Positions 48,263 through 57,704 of a DNA stretch of 64,000 bases are shown here, piece by piece. Location: positions 1-64,000 of the forward strand of contig CAKPGC010000004.1 in the NCBI GenBank assembly GCA_934154445.1. The letters are read 5' to 3'. The stretch is from an uncultured Clostridia bacterium. GTDB lineage: Bacteria > Bacillota > Clostridia > TANB77 > CAG-508. A model generated the notes under the pieces. It saw only the letters and a program-made list of their open reading frames with translations. It made no database searches and was not told the origin of the DNA. A program made the position numbers and the translations under genes. Every line of letters starts with the position of its first letter. Within the stretch, counting starts at the first letter, position 1.

Positions 48263-48778
48263 ATGAAAAAAGAGCTAAATAAGAAAAAATTATTAATAGT
48301 TTCAATAATTATATTATTAATAATAATTATAATAATAAGTTTATTAATAAAAAAAATAAATAAAACGGAAACAGAAGTTAATAATGTAATAGACACAAGA
48401 ACAGAGGAACAAAAAGAAGATGAAAAAATAAAAAAATTAAAACAATCTTCTGAATCTGATAGAATAAAAACTTATGTAGGAACTTATTTTAAATATATAG
48501 AACAAGGAAATTTAGAAAAAGCTTATGAATTATTATATCCTTCATTCAAGGAAAATTATTTTCCTAAATATGAAGATTATGAAAAATATATAAAATCAAA
48601 ATATTTTCCTGAAGTTATGGCAATTCAATATAAAGAAATATCTACACAAGGACAATATTATTTAGTAACAGTGAATATTACTGATTTGGTAAATCCATAT
48701 AATAAAACAACATATATACAAGAATTGACATTAATAGAACAAGATTACAATGATTATTATATTTCATTTGTAATTTAG
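48263..48778 (+). CDS. NTF2-like single-span protein, VirB8-type candidate
   Basis: A 171-residue protein with a membrane span (about 10-30) and a C-terminal domain containing an A-Y-E-L-L-Y-P-S-F-K core, typical of NTF2-like folds. VirB8 and TcpC proteins have this combination of one span plus NTF2-like domain, so this may be a VirB8 equivalent. Similarity to the known families cannot be proven by eye. Penultimate gene of the operon. Confidence 0.6.
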   Translation: MKKELNKKKLLIVSIIILLIIIIIISLLIKKINKTETEVNNVIDTRTEEQKEDEKIKKLKQSSESDRIKTYVGTYFKYIEQGNLEKAYELLYPSFKENYFPKYEDYEKYIKSKYFPEVMAIQYKEISTQGQYYLVTVNITDLVNPYNKTTYIQELTLIEQDYNDYYISFVI

Positions 48779-48788
48779 GGAGGAAACA

Positions 48789-49736
48789 ATGTTTACAGAT
48801 TTAAAAGTAAAAATTCAAGATTTTTTTATAAAAAATAAGAAAAAAATAATTATAATTATAGTTATATGGTTAATAATAATGGGAATTAATAAAATTATTG
48901 GGGTAGTAAAAGATATGCAACCACCAGAAACATCTTATGAGCCAAAATCTCCAATTATTTCAGGAAGTAATGTCTCAAAAAGTACTTATACTAAAACAGA
49001 AGATGTTATTAATAACTATGTTAAATTTTGTAATAATAAAGAATACGAATCAGCTTATGAATTAATTACAGATGATTGTAAGGAAATAAAATTTAAAAAT
49101 AATATTGAAAATTTTAAAAAATATGTAGATTATATTTTTGATGGATATAAAGTTGCAAGTATCCAAAATTATTCGAACAAAGATAAAGTATATGTTTATA
49201 AAGTTACAATATCAGAAGATATTATGGCAACGGGTAGAAATAATGAAAATTATAATACTTATAATGAAATGATTGTGGCATATAAAGATGATACTACAAA
49301 AATTTCGCTTGGTGGATTTATACAAAAAGAAAAATTGGATTATATGAACCAAGATAGTTATTTAAGAGTATGGCTTGAAGAAAAATATACTTATTATGAT
49401 AAAGTTGTATACAAAATTAAATTAAAAAATTTAAATGTATACCCAATAGTAATAGCAAATCAAACAGAAACTGGAGAAGTAATTCTTTCACTTCAGGGTG
49501 ATAATAGATCAATGATAGTTGATAGTTATGCTAACAATACAATTGCATTATTCCCTGATGGAGAGAAAGAATACGAAATATCTTTTTATAAATACTTTGA
49601 TGAAAGTAGAAAAGAAACTTCTATAACATTAAATAAAATAAGAGTATTAAAAGAATATTCGGAAATAGAAGAAAAATGGGAAGAAGAATTAGCTAATGCT
49701 ATAAAATTATATAGCATGGAAATACCAATACAATAA
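48789..49736 (+). CDS. NTF2-like single-span protein 2
   Basis: A 315-residue protein with a span at about 18-37 and an NTF2-like domain (about 65-180; core Y-E-S-A-Y-E-L-I-T), followed by a beta-rich C-terminal domain (about 195-300) with K-L-K-N-L-N-V-Y-P-I-V. The NTF2 core parallels that of the preceding gene (Y-E-L-L against Y-E-L-I), so they may be paralogous scaffold subunits. Last gene before the operon terminator. Confidence 0.6.
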   Translation: MFTDLKVKIQDFFIKNKKKIIIIIVIWLIIMGINKIIGVVKDMQPPETSYEPKSPIISGSNVSKSTYTKTEDVINNYVKFCNNKEYESAYELITDDCKEIKFKNNIENFKKYVDYIFDGYKVASIQNYSNKDKVYVYKVTISEDIMATGRNNENYNTYNEMIVAYKDDTTKISLGGFIQKEKLDYMNQDSYLRVWLEEKYTYYDKVVYKIKLKNLNVYPIVIANQTETGEVILSLQGDNRSMIVDSYANNTIALFPDGEKEYEISFYKYFDESRKETSITLNKIRVLKEYSEIEEKWEEELANAIKLYSMEIPIQ

Positions 49737-49740
49737 AATA

Positions 49741-49781
49741 AAAAAATACCGGAAATTTTTATAATATTTCCGGTATTTTTT
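49741..49781. terminator. Bidirectional terminator ending T4SS cluster 2
   Basis: A 16-bp perfect stem (49741-49756 with 49766-49781, core TACCGGAAAT) flanked by A and T tracts, between convergent genes. Confidence 0.92.
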
Positions 49782-50415
49782 ATTTAAACATATTTAAAAA
49801 TATATCAATAATAAATTTTAAAACAGAATTATTATTATATAAATTAATTAAATAATTTCGAGTAAATGGAATTTGCCATATAATAAAAGCTACAACACAA
49901 ATTATTAAAATTGTAATAATTAAAGCAAGAAAATCTTTAAATGTTTTTTTATATTTAATTTTATAGCCTCTATTTTTTAAATCTTGAATATATGCATCAT
50001 AATATGCTTGAATTACTGCATCATTTATTTTTTCATTAATTATATTTTCGTTTATATTATTTTGAATATTATAATTATTTTTATTATAATTTAATTTATT
50101 TTCATTAATAGTATTATTTTTTAAATAATTAATTTCTTTTTTTAAATTAATATTTTCATTAATTAAATTATTATAATCATCTAAAGAAATTTCATTATTT
50201 TTTAAATTTAAATCATAATTTTCTTTTTTTTCAACATCTGATAAAACTTCATAAGCTTCATTTATTTCTTTTATTTTTTCTTCATATTCGAATTTTAAAT
50301 TATTATCTTGTAAATCAGGATGATATTTTTTTACTAATGTTTTATATGCTTTTTCTATAATTTCTGGAGAAGCGTTTTTATTTATTTCTAAAATATCATA
50401 ATAATTTTTTTCCAA
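49780..50415 (-). CDS. J-domain protein with C-terminal membrane span
   Basis: A 211-residue protein with an N-terminal DnaJ domain (about 3-68), including the H-P-D motif (Y-H-P-D-L), a coiled Asn/Leu-rich middle and a single hydrophobic segment (about 165-185). It starts at TTG. It lacks the zinc and C-terminal substrate domains of DnaJ itself, so it is a specialised DnaK co-chaperone anchored in the membrane. Partner unknown. Confidence 0.82.
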   Translation of the reverse strand: MEKNYYDILEINKNASPEIIEKAYKTLVKKYHPDLQDNNLKFEYEEKIKEINEAYEVLSDVEKKENYDLNLKNNEISLDDYNNLINENINLKKEINYLKNNTINENKLNYNKNNYNIQNNINENIINEKINDAVIQAYYDAYIQDLKNRGYKIKYKKTFKDFLALIITILIICVVAFIIWQIPFTRNYLINLYNNNSVLKFIIDIFLNMFK

Positions 50416-50552
50416 TTAAATCAATCCTTTCTAATGATAATATAACATAAAAAGGTAAAAAAACAAATAAATTGTAAAAAAAATAATAAAAATATTAATG
50501 TAAAAAATAACACAAAAAAATAAAAAAATCATAATATTTAATAGGTGATAAT

Positions 50553-51404
50553 ATGAGTTTAGGTTTAGCTTTATCTGGTGGTGGAGTAAAAGGGGCTGCA
50601 CATATTGGAGTTTTAAAAGCATTAGAGGAAGAAAAAATAAAAGTTGATTATATTGGAGGAACTTCATCAGGAAGTATAGTAGCAACACTATATGCTGCTG
50701 GTTACAAACCTGATGAAATTTATACAATATTTAGAAAATATTGCAAAAAAATAAGATATGTAGATATAAAAAATATTTTTAAATTAATTTTTGGATTAAT
50801 TACGACTGGTACAGTAATAATTGATGGTTTAAATTCTGGTAAATCAATAAATAAATTAATAAATAAAATGTGTAATGAAAAAAACATTTATAATATTTCA
50901 GATATTAAAATGCCATTAGTTATACCAAGTGTTAATATGTGTACGGGGGAGGTTTTCAGTTTTACTTCTTCAAAAATGAGAACTTTTTCTGACAATACGA
51001 TTTTTTTGAATGAAGTGGAAATTGGAACTGCTGTTCAAGCAAGCTGTAGCTTTCCAACAGTATTTTCTCCAGCTGATTATAAAGGAAATAAATTGATTGA
51101 TGGTGGTACGAGAGAAAATGTACCTTGGAGAGAAATTAAACTTTTAGGAGCAGATAAGGTAATAAGTGTTATTTTTGAAAATGAGGTAGATAAAAGCTGT
51201 TGCAAGAATTTGGCTGATGTTGCTTTTCGTTCGTTTGAATTGATGAGCAAAGAACTTTCAAAATATGAACTTGAAGGTATGGATTATTCTATTAAGATTA
51301 AAAGTAAGAAGATTTCACTTCTTGATATGAGTAAAATTGATGAGTTTTATGAATTGGGATATAGAGAAACAAAAAAGTTTTTGACTAAAAATAATATAAA
51401 ATGA
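50553..51404 (+). CDS. Patatin-like phospholipase (RssA type)
   Basis: A 283-residue serine lipid hydrolase. The oxyanion loop is G-G-G-V-K-G, the nucleophile elbow G-T-S-S-G has Ser38, and the catalytic Asp is in D-G-G (I-D-G-G-T-R). No signal peptide, hence cytosolic. The substrate is unknown. The start ATG follows an AGGTGAT ribosome site. Confidence 0.92.
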   Translation: MSLGLALSGGGVKGAAHIGVLKALEEEKIKVDYIGGTSSGSIVATLYAAGYKPDEIYTIFRKYCKKIRYVDIKNIFKLIFGLITTGTVIIDGLNSGKSINKLINKMCNEKNIYNISDIKMPLVIPSVNMCTGEVFSFTSSKMRTFSDNTIFLNEVEIGTAVQASCSFPTVFSPADYKGNKLIDGGTRENVPWREIKLLGADKVISVIFENEVDKSCCKNLADVAFRSFELMSKELSKYELEGMDYSIKIKSKKISLLDMSKIDEFYELGYRETKKFLTKNNIK

Positions 51405-51413
51405 TTGAATGCA

Positions 51414-51441
51414 AAAAAACAGGAGTATAATCCTGTTTTTT
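51414..51441. terminator. Bidirectional terminator patatin/activase
   Basis: AAAAAACAGGA pairs with TCCTGTTTTTT across GTATAA, with T tracts on both strands, between convergent genes. Confidence 0.9.
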
Positions 51442-51449
51442 TTATTTTA

Positions 51450-54400
51450 TTAAAGACATTCTTGTTCAACTTTAATTTTTTGGTTTTCTTTATTTAAAGC
51501 TTTTTTTTCATTTTCTTGTCTTTTTAAATTATCTTTAGCAACAGTCATAAGAAGTTTAATTCTGTTAGCTTGATTTGTTTCACTAGCTCCTGGATCATAG
51601 TCAACAGGAGAAATGTTTGCTTCAGGATATTTTTGTCTAATTGTTTTTATTACACCTTTACCAACAACATGATTTGGTAAACATGCAAAAGGTTGAACAC
51701 ATATAATATTTGGAATGTCGTGTTCCATATATTCAATCATTTCTGCAGTTAAAAACCAACCTTCACCAGTTTGATTTCCTATAGACAAAACATCTTTTAC
51801 TTTATCTTCTAAGTGCCAAATATCACATGGTTGTAAATATCCTTTGTTTGAGCTTGCTAATGCAGATTTAACATCTTTTTCGAGAATATCTATTAATTTG
51901 ATTGCTATTTTGCTTATTTTACTTGAAGTTTTATTTATATTTAATAAATTGTTAAATGTTATTTTATGTGTTGCCATAAATTTAACAAATCCCATAAAGT
52001 CAGGTAAAATTACTTCTGCACCTTCTTTTTCAAGCATATCTGCTACAAAGTTATTTCCAAAAGGATGATATTTAATTAAAACTTCTCCAACAATTCCTAC
52101 TTTAGGTTTTTTAATACTTAAATTTAATTCTATTTTTTCAAAGTCGTTTACTATGTCATAAATACTTTGTTTGAATTCTTTATTTGAAGAATTTTGGACA
52201 TACTTTTTGCATTTTATCATCCATTCATCATATAATTTTTGAGTTTCACCTTTATTTATTTCATAAGCTCTATTTTTTGTAAGCATTTTTTGTAATAAGT
52301 CTGCATAAATTACACATTTAATCATTCTTTCAATCATTTTTGGTGTTAGTTTAAATCCTGGCATTTTTTCCATACCAACAACATTAAATGAAATTACAGG
52401 TATATTACTAAATCCTGCATCTTTAAGAGCTTTTCTTATAAATCCAATATAGTTTGTAGCTCTACAACCACCACCTGTTTGAGACATTATCAAAGCTGTT
52501 TTATTTAAATCATATTTTCCTGATTCTAATGCTTCAATCATTTGTCCAGTGACTAATATTGATGGATAACATGCATCATTGTTTACATATTTTAAACCTG
52601 TTTCAACAGTATGTTGAGTACAATCTCTTAATAATTCAAGATTATATCCAGATGCTTGCATTGCAGATTCTAATAATTCAAAGTGAATAGGAGCCATTTG
52701 AGGACAAAGAATTGTATAATCTTTTCTCATTTCTTTTGTAAATATTTTTTTCTTAATACCATAGTCTCCAGAAGATGTTTCTTCTTTTTTGGCAATTCTT
52801 TTATTCATACTTGCTAAAAGTGAACGTATACGAATTCTTACTGCTCCTAAGTTATTTACTTCATCTATTTTTATAAGTGTGTACATTTTGTCATAGCTTG
52901 ATAAGATTTCTTCTACTTGGTCTGTTGTAACAGCATCAACACCACATCCAAATGAATTTAGTTGTACAAGTTCTAAGTTATCATGTTTTCCAACAAAGTC
53001 TGCAGCTGCATATAATCTTGCGTGAAATACCCATTGGTCAACAACTCTTATTGGGCGTTTTGCTTCGGTTTTATCTGCAACACTATCTTCTGTTAAAACA
53101 CATAGTCCTAATGATGTTATTAATGTATCTATTCCATGGTTTATTTCAGGGTCAATATGATATGGTCTTCCAGCTAAAACAATTCCTCTCAAATTATTTT
53201 CTTCAATATATCTTACTGTTTCTGTTCCTTTGTCTTTAATATCCTTTTTGCATTTTTGATATTCTGTTTCTGCTTTTTTTGCGGCTTCTGTTAATTCTTG
53301 TTTTGTAAAGTTATATTCTTTAAATTCATCTAATTCCATCATTTTTTTAACTAAATTTTTAGTGTCAAAAGGCAAGAATGGGTTCATGAATTTTATGTTA
53401 TGAGTTTTTAAGTTTTCTACGTTGTTTTTCAATACTTCTGAATATGAAATTACTATTGGGCAATTGTAGTGATTATCTGCTTTTTCATATTCTTTTCTTG
53501 AATATGGCATACATGGATAAAATATTGTTGTAATACCTTTTTCTATTAGGTTTTCAATATGACCATGTGATATTTTTGCCGGATAGCAAACAGATTCAGA
53601 TGGCATTGATTCCATTCCTTTTTCATAAGTTTTTCTTGTACTTTTATCTGATATAATTACTCTAAATCCTAGATTTGTGAAAAATGTAAACCAGAATGGA
53701 TAATCTTCATACATATTTAAAACTCTTGGAATTCCAATTGTTCCTCTTGTGGCATATTGTTCTTCTATTGGTTTATAATCAAAAATTCTTTGATATTTGT
53801 ATTGGACTAGGTTTGGTAAATTCTTTTTAGGAGATACTACTCCTGCACCTTTTTCACAACGATTTCCAGAAACGTGAATTGCTCCATTGCTAAATTTATT
53901 TATTGTTAATTTACAGTGGTTTTCACAATTATTACATCTTGTGTGGGTTACTTTAATTTCTAATTTATCAATTTCATCTGATTTTAATATAGTTGATTTA
54001 TATTCCATATCAAGATTTGCTTCATATTGCTCTTTAGAAAGTAAAGCCATTCCATAAGCTCCCATTAATCCTGCTATATCAGGACGTACAACATGTTTAC
54101 CAACTATTTTCTCAAATGCTCTTAAAACTGCATCATTATAAAATGTTCCACCTTGTACAACTATGTGGTCACCTAAAGTAGATGTATCTCTAACTTTCAT
54201 AACCTTTTGAATAGCATTTTTGATTACAGAATATGAAAGACCACTTGAAATATCTCCAACTGTGTATCCCTCTTTTTGAGCTTGTTTTATTTTTGAATTC
54301 ATAAATACAGTACATCTTGAACCCAAGTCAACAGGTCTTTTTGCTTTGATGGCTTCTTTTACAAATTCAGAAATTTCTAAATTTAAGCTTTTGGCAAATG

Positions 54401-55763
54401 TTTCTATAAATGAACCACATCCTGAAGAACAAGCTTCGTTTAGCATTATATTATCAATTGCTCCATTTTTCATTTTGATGTATTTCATGTCTTGTCCACC
54501 AATATCAATTATAGCTGTAACATCAGGCTCGAATTGTTTTGCTGCTGTATAATGAGCAATTGTTTCTATTTCATTTAAGTCAACATTTAAAGCTGTTTGT
54601 ATAAGTTTTTCACCATACCCTGTAACACCACTATATCTTAATATTGCTTTTTCTGGCATAATTTCGTATAGTTTTTTAAGCATATTCATAACACTTCTTA
54701 AAGGATTACCCTCATTACTTCCATATAAAGAATATAACAAGTTTCCATCTCTATCTATTAAAACTAATTTCGTAGTTGTTGAACCAGCATCTATTCCTAA
54801 GTAACAATCACCTTCATAAGAAGAGATATCGTTTCTTGTTACTTTCGCTTTGTCATGTCTTTCTTTAAACTCTTTGTAATCTTGTTCTGTTTCAAATAAA
54901 GGATCAATTGGATGAGTTGTATTATCGTGTGAATTTCTCAAATTTTCTATTTTTTGTTTTAACTTTTCTACTGTTATTGGTTGAGTAGCTAGGGAATCAA
55001 GGGCTGCACCCTTTGCAACCAATAAGTGAGCTTCATCTGGAATTATAATTTCTTCAGGTTTTAGATTAAGAGTTTCTATAAACCTTGTTCTTAATTCAGA
55101 AAGATAACTTAAAGGACCACCTAAAAAAGCTACATTTCCTCTAATAGGTCTACCACAAGCTAATCCACTAATTGTTTGATTAACAACTGCTTGGAATATT
55201 GATGCTGCTATATCTTCTTTTGCTGCACCTTCATTTATTAATGGTTGGATGTCAGTCTTAGCAAATACACCACATCTTGAAGCAATTGGATATATAGTTT
55301 GATAGTTTTTGGCAAGTTCGTTAAGACCTGCAGTATCTGTATGTAAAAGAGAAGCCATCTGGTCTAGAAAAGCACCGGTTCCACCAGCACAAGTACCATT
55401 CATTCTTTGTTCTATTGACTTATCAAAATAAATTATCTTGGCGTCTTCTCCACCAAGTTCAATAACCACGTCAGTTTGTGGAATATATTTCTCAACAGCT
55501 CTTTTACAAGAAACAACCTCTTGTATAAATTCTACATCCAAAAATTTACTAGCAGACATTGCACCTGAACCTGTAAGAGCTAAAGTAAACTCGTTTTCAG
55601 GAAACATTTTAGCTAAACTCTCTAATACATTACAAACAGTATTTTTTGTATCAGAAAAATGTCTTTGATAGTCTTTAAAAATTGTATTTTGATTTTCATC
55701 CATAACAATTATCTTTACTGTTGTTGAACCAACGTCTAATCCTACATGTAAAGTTTTGTTCAT
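51450..55763 (-). CDS. Acyl-CoA dehydratase activase-related fusion protein
   Basis: A 1437-residue protein of the 2-hydroxyacyl-CoA dehydratase activator group. Two ASKHA ATPase (BcrA/BadF/BzdG) domains at about 1-250 (G-L-D-V-G-S-T-T-V-K) and 320-590 (G-I-D-A-G-S-T-T-T-K), each with a G-x-C-x-G-G or C-S-S-G-C-G iron-sulfur cluster motif. A cysteine-rich section (C-N-N-C-E-N-H-C) lies near 640-670, then a DUF2229-type domain (about 690-900) and a C-terminal dehydratase-like region. Common in anaerobic Clostridia; the real substrate is unknown. Confidence 0.88.
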   Translation of the reverse strand: MNKTLHVGLDVGSTTVKIIVMDENQNTIFKDYQRHFSDTKNTVCNVLESLAKMFPENEFTLALTGSGAMSASKFLDVEFIQEVVSCKRAVEKYIPQTDVVIELGGEDAKIIYFDKSIEQRMNGTCAGGTGAFLDQMASLLHTDTAGLNELAKNYQTIYPIASRCGVFAKTDIQPLINEGAAKEDIAASIFQAVVNQTISGLACGRPIRGNVAFLGGPLSYLSELRTRFIETLNLKPEEIIIPDEAHLLVAKGAALDSLATQPITVEKLKQKIENLRNSHDNTTHPIDPLFETEQDYKEFKERHDKAKVTRNDISSYEGDCYLGIDAGSTTTKLVLIDRDGNLLYSLYGSNEGNPLRSVMNMLKKLYEIMPEKAILRYSGVTGYGEKLIQTALNVDLNEIETIAHYTAAKQFEPDVTAIIDIGGQDMKYIKMKNGAIDNIMLNEACSSGCGSFIETFAKSLNLEISEFVKEAIKAKRPVDLGSRCTVFMNSKIKQAQKEGYTVGDISSGLSYSVIKNAIQKVMKVRDTSTLGDHIVVQGGTFYNDAVLRAFEKIVGKHVVRPDIAGLMGAYGMALLSKEQYEANLDMEYKSTILKSDEIDKLEIKVTHTRCNNCENHCKLTINKFSNGAIHVSGNRCEKGAGVVSPKKNLPNLVQYKYQRIFDYKPIEEQYATRGTIGIPRVLNMYEDYPFWFTFFTNLGFRVIISDKSTRKTYEKGMESMPSESVCYPAKISHGHIENLIEKGITTIFYPCMPYSRKEYEKADNHYNCPIVISYSEVLKNNVENLKTHNIKFMNPFLPFDTKNLVKKMMELDEFKEYNFTKQELTEAAKKAETEYQKCKKDIKDKGTETVRYIEENNLRGIVLAGRPYHIDPEINHGIDTLITSLGLCVLTEDSVADKTEAKRPIRVVDQWVFHARLYAAADFVGKHDNLELVQLNSFGCGVDAVTTDQVEEILSSYDKMYTLIKIDEVNNLGAVRIRIRSLLASMNKRIAKKEETSSGDYGIKKKIFTKEMRKDYTILCPQMAPIHFELLESAMQASGYNLELLRDCTQHTVETGLKYVNNDACYPSILVTGQMIEALESGKYDLNKTALIMSQTGGGCRATNYIGFIRKALKDAGFSNIPVISFNVVGMEKMPGFKLTPKMIERMIKCVIYADLLQKMLTKNRAYEINKGETQKLYDEWMIKCKKYVQNSSNKEFKQSIYDIVNDFEKIELNLSIKKPKVGIVGEVLIKYHPFGNNFVADMLEKEGAEVILPDFMGFVKFMATHKITFNNLLNINKTSSKISKIAIKLIDILEKDVKSALASSNKGYLQPCDIWHLEDKVKDVLSIGNQTGEGWFLTAEMIEYMEHDIPNIICVQPFACLPNHVVGKGVIKTIRQKYPEANISPVDYDPGASETNQANRIKLLMTVAKDNLKRQENEKKALNKENQKIKVEQECL

Positions 55764-55778
55764 ATAACATTACTCCTT

Positions 55779-55810
55779 TTTTGTCAAAAGGGACGTACCT
55801 TTCTGACAAT
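55779..55810 (-). promoter_or_regulatory. Hairpin in the activase leader
   Basis: TTGTCA/TGACAA plus an inner AAAGG/CCTTT pair with a six-base loop forms an 11-bp stem just upstream of the ribosome site AAAGGAG. It could be an operator or could sequester the ribosome site partly. Confidence 0.45.
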
Positions 55811-56009
55811 TTTATATATTAATGGGTCAAGAAAATGTTGTTTTTGACCTTGATATTAATCCTCTTTATTCCCCTAATTGTATACGGAAAACGGCGATTT
55901 GTCAAATGTTAAAAAATGGAAAAATAATGGTATAAATAGGACAAACAAATAATAGAATTGAATATAAATATTTTAAATTTAAAGTAAAAAAGTTATAAAG
56001 GAGGAGATT

Positions 56010-56549
56010 ATGAAAAATAAAAAAATAATTTTATTATTTTTAATTTTATTAATTATTATTTTTGTGGTTGGATTTTTTGCAATTAAATTTGTGAAAAACA
56101 AGAAAGAAAGGGAAATTCAAAATGAATATATTCCGGAAGAAGAGATATCGGATGAGCAATTAAGAGAGACAATTGTTAGTCTATATTTTCCGGATAAAGA
56201 AACCAATATGTTAAAACCAGAAGCAAGATTGGTTAATGTTAAAGAACTTATACAATCTCCATATAAAGTTTTAATAGAATTACTAATTAATGGACCAAAA
56301 AATGATAAGTTAAAGGTAATTATTCCCGAGAATACAAAATTGTTAAATTCATCTTTGGAAGGGGAATGTTTAACATTAGATTTTTCAAGTGAGTTGTTAA
56401 ATTATAGTAATAATGATAGTAAAGAAAAAGAAAATTTAATAAATTCAATTGTTAATACTGTTACAGAATTAAATGAAGTTAATAAAGTTAAAATTTTAAT
56501 TAATGGTCAAACAAATGATGAATTTAAAAATGAATATGTAAGAAAATAA
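56010..56549 (+). CDS. GerMN-domain membrane protein
   Basis: A 179-residue protein with an N-terminal membrane anchor (about 5-28) and a GerM/GerMN domain (about 48-170), recognisable by the V-S-L-Y-F-P and L-L-N-G-P-K motifs. GerM in B. subtilis acts in sporulation and germination. Here it stands alone with a terminator behind it. Ribosome site AAGGAGGAG. Confidence 0.85.
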   Translation: MKNKKIILLFLILLIIIFVVGFFAIKFVKNKKEREIQNEYIPEEEISDEQLRETIVSLYFPDKETNMLKPEARLVNVKELIQSPYKVLIELLINGPKNDKLKVIIPENTKLLNSSLEGECLTLDFSSELLNYSNNDSKEKENLINSIVNTVTELNEVNKVKILINGQTNDEFKNEYVRK

Positions 56550-56554
56550 GATAA

Positions 56555-56587
56555 AATGTCCAAAGAGAATTGTTCTTTTTGGACATT
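56555..56587 (+). terminator. Terminator after gerM-like gene
   Basis: AATGTCCAAAGA pairs with TTTTTGGACATT (one mismatch-like junction) and is followed by ATTTTAATATTTT. Confidence 0.8.
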
Positions 56588-56798
56588 ATTTTAATATTTT
56601 ATATAATCTGATATATTTTGAAAAATTTTCGAAATTTCTTAAAAAATGTTCAACTTCATGTAGAGAATTAATCGTGTTTTTTTTGCAAGTTTTAAAATTA
56701 AGTTTTTTCTTTTTTGGAGGTTTTGGTGGCGGCTTTGGAGGAGGAGGTTTTGGCAAATTGGGTTTTGCTTTTTTTTCACATCTATATAAACTAGGCAT
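56586..56798 (-). CDS. Small proline/lysine-rich protein
   Basis: A 70-residue frame with a run of P-P-P-P-K and P-P-P-K-P-P-K-K-K-K blocks (about residues 17-32) after a short basic, Cys-containing start. The helical C-terminus is rich in N, F and Y. AAAGGA lies 9 nt before the ATG, which supports translation. I do not recognise it. The proline/lysine tract could bind nucleic acid or cell wall, but a spurious frame cannot be excluded. Confidence 0.4.
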   Translation of the reverse strand: MPSLYRCEKKAKPNLPKPPPPKPPPKPPKKKKLNFKTCKKNTINSLHEVEHFLRNFENFSKYIRLYKILK

Positions 56799-56943
56799 AA
56801 GTTTAAATCCTTTCTTTTTAATATTATAATATTAATGGAGATTGAAAAAAGTGAGAAAATAAGTAAATTTATTTTACTTACTTGTTTTTTGTATAATTTT
56901 AATGTATAGTATAAAAAAATAAATAAAAACAGGAATGAGTAAT

Positions 56944-57684
56944 ATGAATATAGAATTAAAAGAAAATGAAAGAATAGATGATTTGGAATTTAAAAATTTA
57001 AAAATAATTCAAAATAAAAATGGTTTCTGTTTTGGAATAGATAGTGTATTATTATCAGATTTTTCAAAAAACATAAAAAAAGATTCAAAAGTATTGGATC
57101 TGGGAACAGGAACAGGAATTATATCTATTTTATTATGTGGTAAAACAAATTTAAGAGAAATTATAGGTGTTGAAGTTCAAAAAGAAGTATATGATATGGC
57201 TTGCAGAAGTGCTAAATTAAATGACATAGAAGATAAGTTTAAACTAATTAATGAAAATGTTTTAAATTTAGAAAATATTTTTGAAAATGGGTATTTTGAT
57301 GTGATAGTTACAAATCCACCATATAAAAAACAAAATACAGGAATTAAGAATGAGGATAATAGAAAATTAATTTCAAGACATGAAATTCTTGCTAATTTAG
57401 AAGATTTTATTAGGGTATCTAATAAAATGTTAAAAGATAAAGGGGAATTTTATATGGTTCACAGACCTGAAAGAATGGTTGATATATTTGCTTTGATGAG
57501 AAAATATAAAATTGAACCAAAAGAGGTTAGATTAGTTTTTTCAAATGAAAAAAATCCTCCTAAAATGGTTCTAATTAAAGGAATAAAAAATGGGGGAGAA
57601 TATTTAAAGTTTAGAGAGAATTTATATATTTACAAAGAAGATGGTTCTTATACTGACGAAATACTAAAAATTTATGGAAAATAA
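56944..57684 (+). CDS. trmN6: tRNA1(Val) adenine-N6 methyltransferase-like
   Basis: About 246 residues, a Rossmann methyltransferase with SAM motif L-D-L-G-T-G-T-G-I and the N6-adenine catalytic motif N-P-P-Y. The N-terminal F-G-I-D-S-V-L-L pattern is typical of the YfiC/TrmN6 group. ATG 56944 is favoured, 9 nt after AGGA; ATG 56935 is possible. It is paired with rsmI as in many Firmicutes. Confidence 0.88.
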   Translation: MNIELKENERIDDLEFKNLKIIQNKNGFCFGIDSVLLSDFSKNIKKDSKVLDLGTGTGIISILLCGKTNLREIIGVEVQKEVYDMACRSAKLNDIEDKFKLINENVLNLENIFENGYFDVIVTNPPYKKQNTGIKNEDNRKLISRHEILANLEDFIRVSNKMLKDKGEFYMVHRPERMVDIFALMRKYKIEPKEVRLVFSNEKNPPKMVLIKGIKNGGEYLKFRENLYIYKEDGSYTDEILKIYGK

Positions 57685-57704
57685 TTTTTAAGGGAGGAAA
57701 AGAA

